Shown here in pieces: positions 14,943 to 23,415 of a DNA stretch of 53,813 nucleotides. Position numbers and translations under genes: made by a program. The stretch lies in NCBI GenBank assembly GCA_027327915.1, contig DAHVWT010000008.1:1-53813 (forward strand), read 5' to 3'. The notes beneath the pieces are model-generated. The model searched no databases, was not told the DNA's origin, and worked only from the letters and a program-made list of their open reading frames with translations. How positions within the stretch are numbered: position 1 is the first letter of the stretch; the number at the start of each line of letters is the position of its first letter. Source of the stretch: Elusimicrobiota bacterium (GTDB taxonomy: Bacteria; Elusimicrobiota; Elusimicrobia; UBA1565; UBA9628).

Positions 14943-15409
14943 CGGGAGCAGACGGCGCAAAGGCCGAAAATTTCGTGGCGGTGCCACTTGGGGGCGAAGC
15001 CGATCTTACGGCAGGTTCTTTCCTGGATGGCCTCGAGCTTCGGCCATCGCACCTCCTGGATATGCCCGCAGGAGATGCAGACGAGGTGGTCGTGGTGCGG
15101 ACGCTCCCAGCGCAGTTCGAAGCGGGGGCGGTCCGTCCCCGAAACTTGCTCCACCAAGCGGCACTCCTTCAAAACCTTGAGCGTCCGGAACACCGTCGTG
15201 CGGCCGATGCCGGAGGAGGCGAGGGATCGGTAGATTTCCTCTTCGCTCAGATGCCGGTCGGTTTTCATGAGCTCGTCCAAGATGCGCCGGCGTTGGGAGG
15301 TCAGGCGCAGGCCCTGGCGCGATAGCTCCCGGGAAAAGATGGCCGAGACCTCCCGGCGGTAGTCCCGCGGGCTTAGCGTCGGGGAGAAGTAGACGAGTTC
15401 GCGAGGCAC
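14939..15409 (-). CDS. Fur-family metal-responsive repressor
   Basis: A 156-residue regulator with a winged-helix domain (LTSQRRRILDELMKTDRHLSEEE, then IGRTTVFRTLKVLKECRLV) and a metal-binding dimerisation domain. The metal sites are visible as HHDHLVCISCGH and a C-terminal CAVCSR, giving the structural zinc CxxC...CxxC of Fur, PerR and Zur. The metal or peroxide specificity cannot be told from this reading. A bases-only search of the window shows no convincing Fur box near it. It begins 4 nt after the aspartase gene and overlaps miaB by ATGA. Confidence 0.9.
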   Translation of the reverse strand: MPRELVYFSPTLSPRDYRREVSAIFSRELSRQGLRLTSQRRRILDELMKTDRHLSEEEIYRSLASSGIGRTTVFRTLKVLKECRLVEQVSGTDRPRFELRWERPHHDHLVCISCGHIQEVRWPKLEAIQERTCRKIGFAPKWHRHEIFGLCAVCSR

Positions 15410-15413
15410 GGCG

Positions 15414-16853
15414 CTACGGCTTGGAGCGACCGTGATCCAGGATGCCGGTGACGGCGCGTGGATCGAAGAGCTTCTTGATCTCCGCGGGGCTCAGGAGGCC
15501 GTGTTTTCGGGCCACTTCCGGAATGGAGAGATCGCTCGCGACGGCTTCCTTGAATACTTGGGCCGCCTTGGCGTAGCCGATCTTGGGGTTGAGCAGCGCC
15601 GCCAGGGAGGGGCTCTTCTCAAAATACGCCCGGCAGCGCTCCTTCTCGGCGCTGATGCCGGCCACGCAGCGCTTGTCGGCGACGGGCAGGAAGCGAATGA
15701 GGAGCTCCATCGAGTCGAGGAGATTGTAGGCCGTGAGCGGCGTCATGACGTTAAGATCCATCTGTCCCGCCTGGGTCGCGAGAGCGACGGCGGCGTCGCG
15801 CCCGACGATCTGAAAACAGATCATGTTGAGGCATTCGAGGATGGAAGGATTAACCTTGCCCGGCATGATCGAGGAGCCCGGCTGGACGGCGGGAAGAAGA
15901 ATCTCCGCGAATCCCGTCATCGGACCCGAGGCAAGAAGGCGCAGATCGTTGGCGATGCGGATGAGCTCGAGCGCCGTCTCCTTGAGGGCGCTTGAGAGCG
16001 CTTGGAGAGGCTGGTGGCTCTGGAGCGCCATGCGCGGGTCTGCGGCCGCAACGAGGGGAAGGCCGGTGATCCGCGCCAGGTTTTGAATGGCAAGACGGCG
16101 AAATTCGATCGAGGCGTTGGCTCCCGTTCCCGCCGCGGTCCCGCCCAAAGCGACCGCCCGCAATAGCTCCGAGCGTCGCGCCAGCTCCCGCGCGCAAGCC
16201 GAGACCGCGGCGCCGTAGGCCGAGAATTCCTGGCCCAGGGTGATGGGAACGGCGTCCTGCAGATGGGTGCGCGCCGATTTCACGACGTTGTGAAACTCCC
16301 GGCCCTTGGCCTTGAACGCGTCCGCGAGGCGATCGAGGACGGGCGCGAGTTCGCGGACCTGCGCCAGACAGGCGACGCAGCTTGCGGTGGGGAAGGTGTC
16401 ATTCGTCGATTGGGACATGTTGACGTGGTCGTTGGGGTGGACGCGCCGGTATTCCCCCCTCGGCTCCCCCAGAAGCTCCGCCGCTCGGTTGGCGATCACC
16501 TCGTTGGCATTCATGTTGAAGGAAGTGCCGGCGCCGGCCTGGTAGACGTCCACCACGAACTGGTCGTCGAATCGTCCGCGCAGGACCTCATCCGACGCCT
16601 GGATGATGGGATCGGCGATCATGGCGTCGAGCTTACCCAGGGACTTATTGGCAAGGGCGCAGGCTTTTTTGATCGAGGCGTAGGCGCGGATGAGCGCCGG
16701 GTGGGCCTTGAGGCCGGAAACGGGGAAATTCTCGACTGCCCTCAGCGTTTGGATGCCGTAATAGGATTCGGTCGGCACGCTTTTTTCGCCAAGCGAGTCG
16801 CGCTCGACTCGGGACGGAGCTTTCGCCGCCTTCGAAAAAACTTTTTTAGCCAT
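15414..16853 (-). CDS. aspA: aspartate ammonia-lyase (aspartase/fumarase superfamily)
   Basis: The superfamily signature GSSIMPGKVNP is present. Aspartase-type rather than fumarase-type features are YYGIQTLRAVENFPVSG, DVYQAGAGTSFNMNANEVIANRA and SARTHLQDAVPITLGQEF. Aspartase converts aspartate to fumarate and ammonia. The 479-residue length fits. I chose ATG 16853 (MAKKVFSKAAK); the frame upstream has no support. A TATAAT lies in a palindrome 14 nt before this ATG, and there is no Shine-Dalgarno, so the mRNA leader would be about 7 nt. Residual doubt: FumC enzymes share most motifs, so activity on fumarate/malate cannot be excluded. Confidence 0.85.
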   Translation of the reverse strand: MAKKVFSKAAKAPSRVERDSLGEKSVPTESYYGIQTLRAVENFPVSGLKAHPALIRAYASIKKACALANKSLGKLDAMIADPIIQASDEVLRGRFDDQFVVDVYQAGAGTSFNMNANEVIANRAAELLGEPRGEYRRVHPNDHVNMSQSTNDTFPTASCVACLAQVRELAPVLDRLADAFKAKGREFHNVVKSARTHLQDAVPITLGQEFSAYGAAVSACARELARRSELLRAVALGGTAAGTGANASIEFRRLAIQNLARITGLPLVAAADPRMALQSHQPLQALSSALKETALELIRIANDLRLLASGPMTGFAEILLPAVQPGSSIMPGKVNPSILECLNMICFQIVGRDAAVALATQAGQMDLNVMTPLTAYNLLDSMELLIRFLPVADKRCVAGISAEKERCRAYFEKSPSLAALLNPKIGYAKAAQVFKEAVASDLSIPEVARKHGLLSPAEIKKLFDPRAVTGILDHGRSKP

Positions 16854-16858
16854 GGGAG

Positions 16859-16893
16859 CCGCGACTATTATAGTCAAAAAGAGGGAATCGCGG
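16859..16893 (-). promoter_or_regulatory. candidate aspA promoter inside a double inverted repeat
   Basis: The 13-nt palindrome GACTAT-T-ATAGTC (16863-16875) contains TATAAT on the minus strand at 16867-16872. It is flanked by the outer arms CCGCGA (16859) and TCGCGG (16888-16893). No good -35 is visible, so an activator or operator function is possible. The start codon would lie about 7 nt from the transcript start. Confidence 0.45.
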
Positions 16894-16896
16894 CCC

Positions 16897-17712
16897 TCAA
16901 AGCCTTTCCACGGCGTCCGAGGGGAGCCAGCCTTCCGCGCCTTCCTTGATCACCCCGACTTCGATCCAGCCATGCTTGTGGTCGAGAATCGACACGCGTC
17001 GACCCGCGGGAGCCGTAAATCCGACGCTGAAGTTCTCTCCGGGCCCGCTGCGGATTTGGGCGTCGGCCTGTACGATGACGCCGGGATCGCGGGGCGCCAA
17101 CTGAACTCGCGCGAGCCACCACAGCCCCGCCACGCCCGCGAGCGAGAGGCAGGCAAGGCCGGGCTTCAGGCACGCTCCTTTCCCGCGCCGCGACAATACG
17201 AGATGAAGCGTCAGAAGCAGCAGAGCCGCCCACCACAGGACCCAGAAAAGGCCGGCGAGCTCCGCGCGGCTCAGCCCATGGAAGAGTTGGAAGACGAAGG
17301 GTGGAGTTCCGTCCGGCACGAGCGATTCGCCGGCTTTTTGGAGCGCGAGATTTAGATTGTAGGCGATGTCGCTATCGCGGGGCGCCGCTTCATACGCCCT
17401 TAGGAAACTGGCGACGGCAGGCCCCAGATTCCCCTCGCGGTAGAGGCAGTCTCCTAAATTATAGTTAAGCGCGGCGCTTTTCGGATCCGCCGCGAGAAAG
17501 TCCTGGTAGGCGTCGGCGGCAGCGCTGAAGTTTCCGGCGTCGTAGAGTTTCTGCGCGGAAGCCCAAGAGCCGTTGTCGGCGGCTGACGGCGATGGAAGGC
17601 AGCAGAAGGCGATAGAAAGCAACAGAAGGCAACGGGGGGCAATGGGTAGAAGATGGCCTTCCACGCCTTCCGTAGCCTTCGGTTGCCTTCTGTTGCTTTC
17701 CGGCGCTTTCAT
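16897..17712 (-). CDS. batE: BatE: TPR and SH3b membrane protein of the Bat operon
   Basis: A 271-residue envelope protein. After the signal peptide (about 1-45) come two TPR units (SWASAQKLYDAGNFSAAADAY and ALNYNLGDCLYREGNLGPAV), two transmembrane helices (AELAGLFWVLWWAALLLLTLHL and CLSLAGVAGLWWLARV) and a C-terminal bacterial SH3 domain (about 205-271, QIRSGPGENFSVGFTAPAG). This is the BatE layout; Bat proteins are linked to aerotolerance and envelope stress but have no settled biochemical role. The start ATG overlaps the BatD stop by 4 nt, which fixes it. Its first 45 codons are made of a palindromic 10-nt repeat cluster, a very unusual origin for a signal peptide. Confidence 0.85.
   Translation of the reverse strand: MKAPESNRRQPKATEGVEGHLLPIAPRCLLLLSIAFCCLPSPSAADNGSWASAQKLYDAGNFSAAADAYQDFLAADPKSAALNYNLGDCLYREGNLGPAVASFLRAYEAAPRDSDIAYNLNLALQKAGESLVPDGTPPFVFQLFHGLSRAELAGLFWVLWWAALLLLTLHLVLSRRGKGACLKPGLACLSLAGVAGLWWLARVQLAPRDPGVIVQADAQIRSGPGENFSVGFTAPAGRRVSILDHKHGWIEVGVIKEGAEGWLPSDAVERL
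17594..17710. repeat. palindromic cluster of 10-nt GAAGGC units (copy A), within batE
   Basis: The plus strand shows five left-arm units spaced 10 nt apart (GGAAGGCAGC, AGAAGGCGAT, AGAAAGCAAC, AGAAGGCAAC, GGGGGGCAAT). A short centre follows, then six right-arm units with the reverse-complement core GCCTTC or GCTTTC at 17656, 17665, 17675, 17685, 17695 and 17705. The RNA would fold into one long hairpin. On the coding strand the first arm encodes the basic n-region of BatE's signal peptide (ESNRRQPKATEG) and the second its hydrophobic core. Confidence 0.8.
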
Positions 17713-19556
17713 TTAAATGGCGTCCTCTCGATCGACTGGAGGAGGTTTCGCAGCGCCTCGATCGTCATCGTCGTCTCGTCGGAGTCCCGGCCTCCCGGCG
17801 ATGGCGCGAAGCTCTGGCGTTCAAGATCTTGCCAGAGCGCCCGGATCCCCTCCACGAGCTCCGGCTTGGTCCCGTCTTTCCAGCGTTCGTTAAGGAGATC
17901 GAGCGTCCTCTGAAGGGTCAAACTCGCCGGAGGCTCATGGAGCTTGTCCGCCAAGTAGCGCCGCATGGTTTCGTAGAGGACCGAGGGAACCCGGGCGGGG
18001 TCCGTCTGTTCGGAGGCCGCTTTAAGCCTGGCCTGCGCCGCCCTCCAAGCGCGGCGCGCGCGCTCGACGGAGGGATTTTGAGCCTTGAAATCGGAATACT
18101 TGGCCCAGGAGAACGCCAGGATCAAGAGAAACAAGGGAATCGCGTGGGTGGATCCGCCCCGGGATACGGCGCCTAGGGCCTTCGTGGCCCAGGACTCGAC
18201 GGGGGCCGTTTTGAGATAGCGGATGTCGTTTGAAACGGCGGTAAGTTCTGGGGCCTCGGCTGTTTCCGGGGAAGGAGAGGCTTTCGAGGCTTCGCCGGCC
18301 GGCGCCGGAGCCACCTTAAGAGGCAGCGCGGTCGTGCGCAGCGTCCGGTACGAGCCGCTCTTGGGGTCGAAATAGGAAAACGTGACGGGAGGCACTTCGA
18401 GATTTCCGGGCGCCCTCGGGACGATCAGGGTCTTAAAGACCGCCGCGCCCCCGACCACGTCTCCCGTCTTCGACGTATTAAAGGAGGAGACGGTGTCATA
18501 GGACCGAAACGAGGGAAGGGGCGGCAACGTCGGGGCGGCGATCGACTTGATGTTTCCTTCCCCTTCGACCTTGACCGCGAGCGTGACGGCGTCTCCCACG
18601 CGCGCCGAGGAGCGGTCAAGGGAAGCCGCGAGCCGGAATCGTCCCACCGCTCCCGAGAAGTCGGAGGGCTTCCCCTGCGCCGGCAGGGGTCTGGCTTCGA
18701 CGGTGATCGGACGCGATTGCAGGACCTTGGGAACGCCCCCTCCCGCCTGGGAGAAGAACTTGTTGAAAAAATCGGGAGAGAACGGATCCCAGGCGGCTTG
18801 GCTCTCCACCTGGCATCCCACTTTCGCGGGTCCTATTGAAGCCCGACCGGGCCGCAACGGGAAAAGAGCCGTCTTGATTTCGGAGAAATAGTAGCGCCGG
18901 CCGTTGACGACGCGCTCGCCATGACGCTCTGGCGGGAGATCCTCCGAAATGAAGCCCGAGAGCTCGGGCGGGCTGTACTGAGGATTGCCCAGGAGGTTGA
19001 CGGCCGTGAAAAAGCGAACCGAAAGAGTGACCTGCTCATTGACGTAGGGCCGGGGCTTGTCGATGGACGCGTCGAGGAAGACATCCGGACCGCCTTGGTT
19101 GGGTCCGGCTCCGGCGCCAGGATTCGGCGCCATGCGGCGCGCGCCGCGGGATGCTCGCGGAGACTGGGATGCGTCTCCCGTCACATCGACTTGGATAGGC
19201 GGGGTCCTGTACTCCTTGCCGCGGTAGACGACGCTTACGGGGCCGATCGTCTTGCGGCCCGTGAAGCGGGGAGACAAGAGGTAGATGTATTCGATATTGC
19301 TGCGCGCCGCGCCGTTGACGATGGAGAGGCTTTGAGTGTTGCCGGCGCTGTAGACCTCGAAGTCGCCGAGAGCCGGAAGGCGCGGGTGAGGCAGGTCCGA
19401 GCCGGAGCCCGAGACGCTGATCGTGAGAGTGAACTGCTCGCCGGGGGCGATGCGGTCGCTGTTGACCGAGGCGTTGATCGTGATCTGGGCTTCGGCCCGG
19501 ACAAGGCCGGCCGCGCCCAGAGCGCAGGCGCATGCCAGCCGAAGAAATCTCCTCAC
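17709..19556 (-). CDS. batD: BatD: oxygen-tolerance protein
   Basis: A 615-residue BatD-family protein. It has a signal peptide (ending VRAEAQ), then several immunoglobulin-like beta domains in the periplasm (ITINASVNSDRIAPGEQFTLTISV, later VRFFTAVNLLGNPQYSPPELSG and a third VTLAVKVEGEGNIKSIAAP). These are followed by a transmembrane helix near residue 470 (AIPLFLLILAFSWA) and a cytoplasmic helical tail. The order batA-batB/C-batD-batE with moxR and DUF58 is the classic layout. The start overlaps the BatB/C stop by 4 nt and the end overlaps batE by 4 nt. Confidence 0.88.
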   Translation of the reverse strand: MRRFLRLACACALGAAGLVRAEAQITINASVNSDRIAPGEQFTLTISVSGSGSDLPHPRLPALGDFEVYSAGNTQSLSIVNGAARSNIEYIYLLSPRFTGRKTIGPVSVVYRGKEYRTPPIQVDVTGDASQSPRASRGARRMAPNPGAGAGPNQGGPDVFLDASIDKPRPYVNEQVTLSVRFFTAVNLLGNPQYSPPELSGFISEDLPPERHGERVVNGRRYYFSEIKTALFPLRPGRASIGPAKVGCQVESQAAWDPFSPDFFNKFFSQAGGGVPKVLQSRPITVEARPLPAQGKPSDFSGAVGRFRLAASLDRSSARVGDAVTLAVKVEGEGNIKSIAAPTLPPLPSFRSYDTVSSFNTSKTGDVVGGAAVFKTLIVPRAPGNLEVPPVTFSYFDPKSGSYRTLRTTALPLKVAPAPAGEASKASPSPETAEAPELTAVSNDIRYLKTAPVESWATKALGAVSRGGSTHAIPLFLLILAFSWAKYSDFKAQNPSVERARRAWRAAQARLKAASEQTDPARVPSVLYETMRRYLADKLHEPPASLTLQRTLDLLNERWKDGTKPELVEGIRALWQDLERQSFAPSPGGRDSDETTMTIEALRNLLQSIERTPFK

Positions 19557-21403
19557 CAGTCCTCCTCCGGTTCTCCGGAAGGCTTTGTCCCCTGGCTTTG
19601 GCCCGTTCGTGGCGGAGCTGTCTTTTCTCGCTCGGAAACGGCCCTCATGATCCGCTGGGCGTCTTCCCGGGAGAACTTGTCCTTTTTTTCGGCGGGCTGC
19701 TGACGGTTCGGCGCGGCCTTGCTTGAGCGAGAGGAGGAGCCGGTTTTGCCGCCCTTGTTATTTCGAGATTTTTGTCGTTGATTGCGAGGGGACTGCTGAA
19801 GCCTCATGAGGGCGACGGCAAGATTGTGTTGGGCGTCGGCGTCTTGGGGAGCGATAAGGAGCGCCTCTCGGAAGTCATCGACCGCGCTCTTGTAGTCCTT
19901 TTGCTGGTAGTCGCTGTTGCCTTGGTTGTAGTAAGCCTTCTCGGCTAAGGGGCCCCTCCCGGGGAATCCCTTCTGTGTCCGTGCGACGTCGGCGAACGCC
20001 TTCGCGGACTCGGAAAAGTTCCCTAAGCGGTAGAGGGCGTCGCCCGTGTTGAAGAGCGGTCGAGGGTCCTTGGGATGCTTGAGGACCGCGGCGGCATAAT
20101 CCCGGGCGGCGTCGTCGAAATGGCGCTTCGCGTAGCTCGAGTTGCCGCGGCGCAGAAGACTTTCCACGCCCGTCCACCAACCGGTCTTGGAAGTCTCGAG
20201 AGGGGCGGAGGGCTGATCGGATGGCCCCGCGGGGGCTTGTGGCTGGGGTTGGAGCCCCGCATCTTGGGAGACCGCGCGGCGTTCTCCGGCTCCGAGGAGC
20301 AGGATCAGCAGAGCCATGGGAACGGCTGCCGAGGGACCTTTCCCGGCCGCGGCGGGAGCAGGAGGCTTTCGAAATCCCATCATGCGTCGGCGCAACTTCT
20401 CGATCCGGTTGTCCGGCGTCTCCGGCATGAGGAATTCGGCGAGAAAAAGAAGGAAGGACAGGAAGAGCGGGATCATGAATTGATTGCGGTAGCGCCTTCG
20501 CCCGGAGCGCCCTGGGCCCGCCTTGCCCTGCTTGAGGATGAGGTTGGCGATTGTCTGGGCCTCGCTTAAAGAGGGGCTCGCGTGGAAATAGGCGCCGCCC
20601 GTCGCCTTCGCGAGTTGGGTGAGAAGGCCCTCATGAAGGTGGGTCATGACGGTCCGGCCTTGCCGGTCCTTTTTATAGCCGGAGATGGCTCCGGCGGCAT
20701 TCGACACGGGGATGGGCCCCCCTTCTTTCGTGCCGATCCCGATCGCGAAAATCCTCATTCCCTCGGCCGCGGCGGTTTTTGCGGCCTCGAGCGGCTGGGA
20801 ATGATGGTCGCCTCCGTCCGAGAGGAGGATGAGGAACTTGGGCGCCGGGTAGGGGGCCATCTCTCGGGCGGCGAGCCGGATCGCCTCCGAGAGTCGGGTC
20901 CCCGGGACCTGCACGGCGCGGGTGTCGAGGCCCCGGAGGATGGAAGCCGCGGCGTTTGTATCGCTCGTGATCGGACAAAGGAGCGCCGCGTCGTAGGCGA
21001 CGGCGATGATGCCGACGCGGTTGCCCTTGAGGGCGTCGAGAAGAACGCCCATCTCCTCCTTGGCTTTTTCGAGCCTCGACGGGGGGACGTCTCGGGTGAG
21101 CATCGAAAGGGAAGTGTCGACCGCCAGCATGGCGACGCGGCCCCCCTCCTGGGTCGCCACGAGCTCGACGCCCCATTGAGGCCCCGCCAGGGCGATGAAA
21201 AGAAAAAGGAGCGCCGCCAGGCCCAGCGCTGCCTTGATCCCGCGGCGTCTCTCAAGGCCCCGAGGCAGCAGGCGGGAAAGCGTCCCGGAAGCGCCCAGGG
21301 CGATCGCTATCCGGCCGCGTCCGCGTCGGCCCCATCGCTGGGCGGCCCATGTGAAGGCCAGGACTGGCAGGGCCGCGAGAAGAAGCCACGGTTTTTCAAA
21401 CAT
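19553..21403 (-). CDS. BatB-BatC fusion: von Willebrand A domain plus TPR protein
   Basis: A 616-residue fusion. Residues 1-340 are BatB: an N-terminal membrane helix, a second at about 58-75, a VWA domain with the metal-ion site DTSLS near residue 93 and the LLSDGGDHH segment, and a third helix (FMIPLFLSFLLFLAEFLM). Residues from about 370 on are BatC: another hydrophobic stretch (VPMALLILLLGAG) and TPR units (SSYAKRHFDDAARDYAAAV, PLFNTGDALYRLGNFSESAKAFADV, YYNQGNSDYQQKDYKSAVDDF). The last 90 residues are charged and low in complexity. The frame is open throughout, so this looks like a genuine fusion rather than a frameshift. It overlaps batD by 4 nt. Confidence 0.87.
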   Translation of the reverse strand: MFEKPWLLLAALPVLAFTWAAQRWGRRGRGRIAIALGASGTLSRLLPRGLERRRGIKAALGLAALLFLFIALAGPQWGVELVATQEGGRVAMLAVDTSLSMLTRDVPPSRLEKAKEEMGVLLDALKGNRVGIIAVAYDAALLCPITSDTNAAASILRGLDTRAVQVPGTRLSEAIRLAAREMAPYPAPKFLILLSDGGDHHSQPLEAAKTAAAEGMRIFAIGIGTKEGGPIPVSNAAGAISGYKKDRQGRTVMTHLHEGLLTQLAKATGGAYFHASPSLSEAQTIANLILKQGKAGPGRSGRRRYRNQFMIPLFLSFLLFLAEFLMPETPDNRIEKLRRRMMGFRKPPAPAAAGKGPSAAVPMALLILLLGAGERRAVSQDAGLQPQPQAPAGPSDQPSAPLETSKTGWWTGVESLLRRGNSSYAKRHFDDAARDYAAAVLKHPKDPRPLFNTGDALYRLGNFSESAKAFADVARTQKGFPGRGPLAEKAYYNQGNSDYQQKDYKSAVDDFREALLIAPQDADAQHNLAVALMRLQQSPRNQRQKSRNNKGGKTGSSSRSSKAAPNRQQPAEKKDKFSREDAQRIMRAVSEREKTAPPRTGQSQGTKPSGEPEEDW

Positions 21404-21412
21404 GGAATTTCT

Positions 21413-22408
21413 TCACGGCCACCGCAGCCACAACGTGTTCGCGAGTCCCGCCGCCGCGAGGAATAGGGTCGCGGCGGCTGTTGCGGGAGTGCGGTAGAGA
21501 TCCGTCTTCTCGACCGAGCCCGTCTGCTTGAGCTCCGATTTTTCCAGCTTGTCGATCGTGTCGTAAATCTTGGCGAATTTGGTCTTGCTCGACGCCCGGA
21601 AATAAAGCCCGCCCGTTTCATCGGCGATCTTCTCGAGGACGGGCTCGTCGAGATCGTCCCCGATGGGCACCATTGTCTTGCCGCCGAAGGGATTGTTCAT
21701 GGGGACGTAGGATTGCCCGATCTTCGCGCAGCCGATCGTGTAAATTTTAACCCCGTACTGGTTGGCGAGGGCGGCGGCGGTCATGGGGTCGATCAGCCCG
21801 GTATTGCTGCGCCCGTCGGTCAGAAGGATCATGACCTTCGACTTGGCCGTCCCCTCCTTGAGGTGGTTGAGGCCGGAAACGATTGCGTCTCCGATCGCGG
21901 TGCCGTTCGCTCCGGTGTCGCCCGGAGTCAGGGAGTCAAGGGCATGCTCGATCGCCCCGTAGTCGGTCGTCATGGGGCAGGAAAGCTGGGGGGCGCCGCC
22001 GAAGTTGACGAGGCCGATCTGGTCCGAGGTCCGGCCCTGGATGAAATGCGTCGCGGCGTCAATGGCGGCCTCGAGCCTGTTTTGCGGGTCGAAGTCGATC
22101 GCGCTCATGGAAAGCGACGTATCGACGACAAGCATGATGTCGATGCCGCGGCCCATGCCGCCGCCGATGGGCTTGAGAGCTTGGGGCCTGGCGAGGGCGA
22201 CGGCGACGAGGCCGAGGCAGAGGACGCGCAGAACGTCGGGGCCCCATCGAGAGGCGAGAGCCCGGAGCGAGGGAGGCGTCCTCCAAAACGTCTCGTCGGC
22301 CGGCAGGGCCGCGCTCGCCTGCCGATTGTCCTCGCCGGAAAAGACCCACCACGCGGCGAGCGCCACGGGAAGCAGGAGAAGCAGCAGCCAGGGATGGTCC
22401 AAGGTCAT
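21413..22408 (-). CDS. batA: BatA: VWA-domain membrane protein
   Basis: A 331-residue protein with two N-terminal membrane helices (PWLLLLLLPVALAAWWVF and VLRVLCLGLVAVALA), a VWA domain carrying the metal-ion-dependent site VVDTSLSMSAIDFDP and LLTDGRSNTG, and a C-terminal membrane helix (TPATAAATLFLAAAGLANTLW). This is the BatA arrangement. The conserved pattern DxSxS is intact, as in the neighbouring BatB part. The start overlaps the DUF4381-like gene by 4 nt; the BatB/C start follows 9 nt after its stop. Confidence 0.9.
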   Translation of the reverse strand: MTLDHPWLLLLLLPVALAAWWVFSGEDNRQASAALPADETFWRTPPSLRALASRWGPDVLRVLCLGLVAVALARPQALKPIGGGMGRGIDIMLVVDTSLSMSAIDFDPQNRLEAAIDAATHFIQGRTSDQIGLVNFGGAPQLSCPMTTDYGAIEHALDSLTPGDTGANGTAIGDAIVSGLNHLKEGTAKSKVMILLTDGRSNTGLIDPMTAAALANQYGVKIYTIGCAKIGQSYVPMNNPFGGKTMVPIGDDLDEPVLEKIADETGGLYFRASSKTKFAKIYDTIDKLEKSELKQTGSVEKTDLYRTPATAAATLFLAAAGLANTLWLRWP

Positions 22409-23415
22409 GAGGTCTTGCCGGCAGCCGGCTCCTTCGGCTCCGGGGGCGTCGCCGGCGGAGGCTCCAGGGAGGAGACGATGGCGAGCGCCGCGTCGATATC
22501 CTCATCGCCCCACCCGCCGGCGGGCGCCAGCTTCGCGAATTTGACGAGATCGGCCCGATCCATGATCTTGCGGACGGCACCGCCCACTTCCTTGTCGATC
22601 TCGGCCTGCCTGAGATGCCGCAGGAGTTCCGTGGTCGTCAACCTCGTCGCGGGAATATGGACGCGTTTTTCCAGGTACAGGCGCAGGATCTCGGTCAGTT
22701 CAAAGTAAAACTCCCGGCGGCGGCCCTCGGGCCACAAGCTCGAGGCTCGAAGGGTCTCCAAGGCTTCCCGGGCCAGTTCCTCGGGGCTTCGAGGAGGGCC
22801 TTGGGAAGCCTCCATCGCCAAGCCGCCTCCTCCCCGCGGTCTCCTTCGCCAGGCGTAGACGAGGCCGGCCAGGAGTCCCAGCAGGAGCAGCCAGAGCCAT
22901 AGAGGCCGCCGGGCTCTCAACGGACCCTTGATGTCCCGGATATCGCTTGCCTTGGTGACGCCCGGAGGCGGCGTAATGTAGAGGGTGACGGGAGCCGCTG
23001 GGATGACGGACGCGGATCCGGCCTGCGTGACGCGGAAGGCGAGGTTGACAGTAAGCTTCCCCAAGGCGAGCGGCAGGATGTCGAAGCGAAGAGTTAATCC
23101 GGAAGTGTCAGGGGCTTTGGCGATATGCTGGATGGCGAAGACGTCGGTCGCCGAGTGTTGAAGGTCCAACTCGAGGGCGGTTCCGGCGGGAAGGTCGGCC
23201 TGCGCCAAGAAAGGGACTGGCTGGGCCAACGTGGCGGAGGTGGTCGAAGGGATGACTTGCACCGAGACGGCCTGCGCGGGCGAGGGCCAAAGCCACGGAA
23301 GGCCCAGGAAGGCAACGAAGGGCCAAGGAAGGGCGGAGATGGAGAAAAAGCAAGGAGCTTTTAACCGCTTTCCGCGGCCTTCCAGGGCCTTCCATTTCCT
23401 CCCACTGCTTATCAT
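22405..23415 (-). CDS. DUF4381-like membrane protein of the Bat operon
   Basis: A 336-residue protein with a signal peptide (about 1-49, ending SPAQA), a periplasmic beta-rich domain (VSVQVIPSTTSATLAQPVPF and on), one transmembrane helix near 175 (LWLWLLLLGLLAGLVYAW) and a cytoplasmic helical domain. The last contains FYFELTEILRLYLEKRVHIPATRLTTTELLRHL, a stretch typical of the DUF4381-type proteins that stand between DUF58 and BatA in Bat operons. No enzymatic motif is visible. Both ends overlap the neighbours by 4 nt, which fixes the start. Its first 45 codons are made of the second full palindromic 10-nt repeat cluster. Confidence 0.75.
   Translation of the reverse strand: MISSGRKWKALEGRGKRLKAPCFFSISALPWPFVAFLGLPWLWPSPAQAVSVQVIPSTTSATLAQPVPFLAQADLPAGTALELDLQHSATDVFAIQHIAKAPDTSGLTLRFDILPLALGKLTVNLAFRVTQAGSASVIPAAPVTLYITPPPGVTKASDIRDIKGPLRARRPLWLWLLLLGLLAGLVYAWRRRPRGGGGLAMEASQGPPRSPEELAREALETLRASSLWPEGRRREFYFELTEILRLYLEKRVHIPATRLTTTELLRHLRQAEIDKEVGGAVRKIMDRADLVKFAKLAPAGGWGDEDIDAALAIVSSLEPPPATPPEPKEPAAGKTS
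23297..23400. repeat. palindromic cluster of 10-nt GAAGGC units (copy B), within the DUF4381-like gene
   Basis: GGAAGGC-type units fall at 23297, 23307, 23317 and 23327. After a centre of about 40 nt, reverse-complement units (GCTTTCC, GCCTTCC, GCCTTCC) fall at 23367, 23377 and 23387. The 10-nt phase is kept in both arms. On the coding strand the arms encode KALEGRGKRLKAP (basic) and FSISALPWPFVAFLGLPW (hydrophobic), that is, the n- and h-regions of the signal peptide, exactly as in batE. Confidence 0.75.

Noticed and set aside
17594-17710. CRISPR array
   Set aside because: Units are about 10 nt, degenerate and inverted halfway, with no spacers of constant length and no cas genes.
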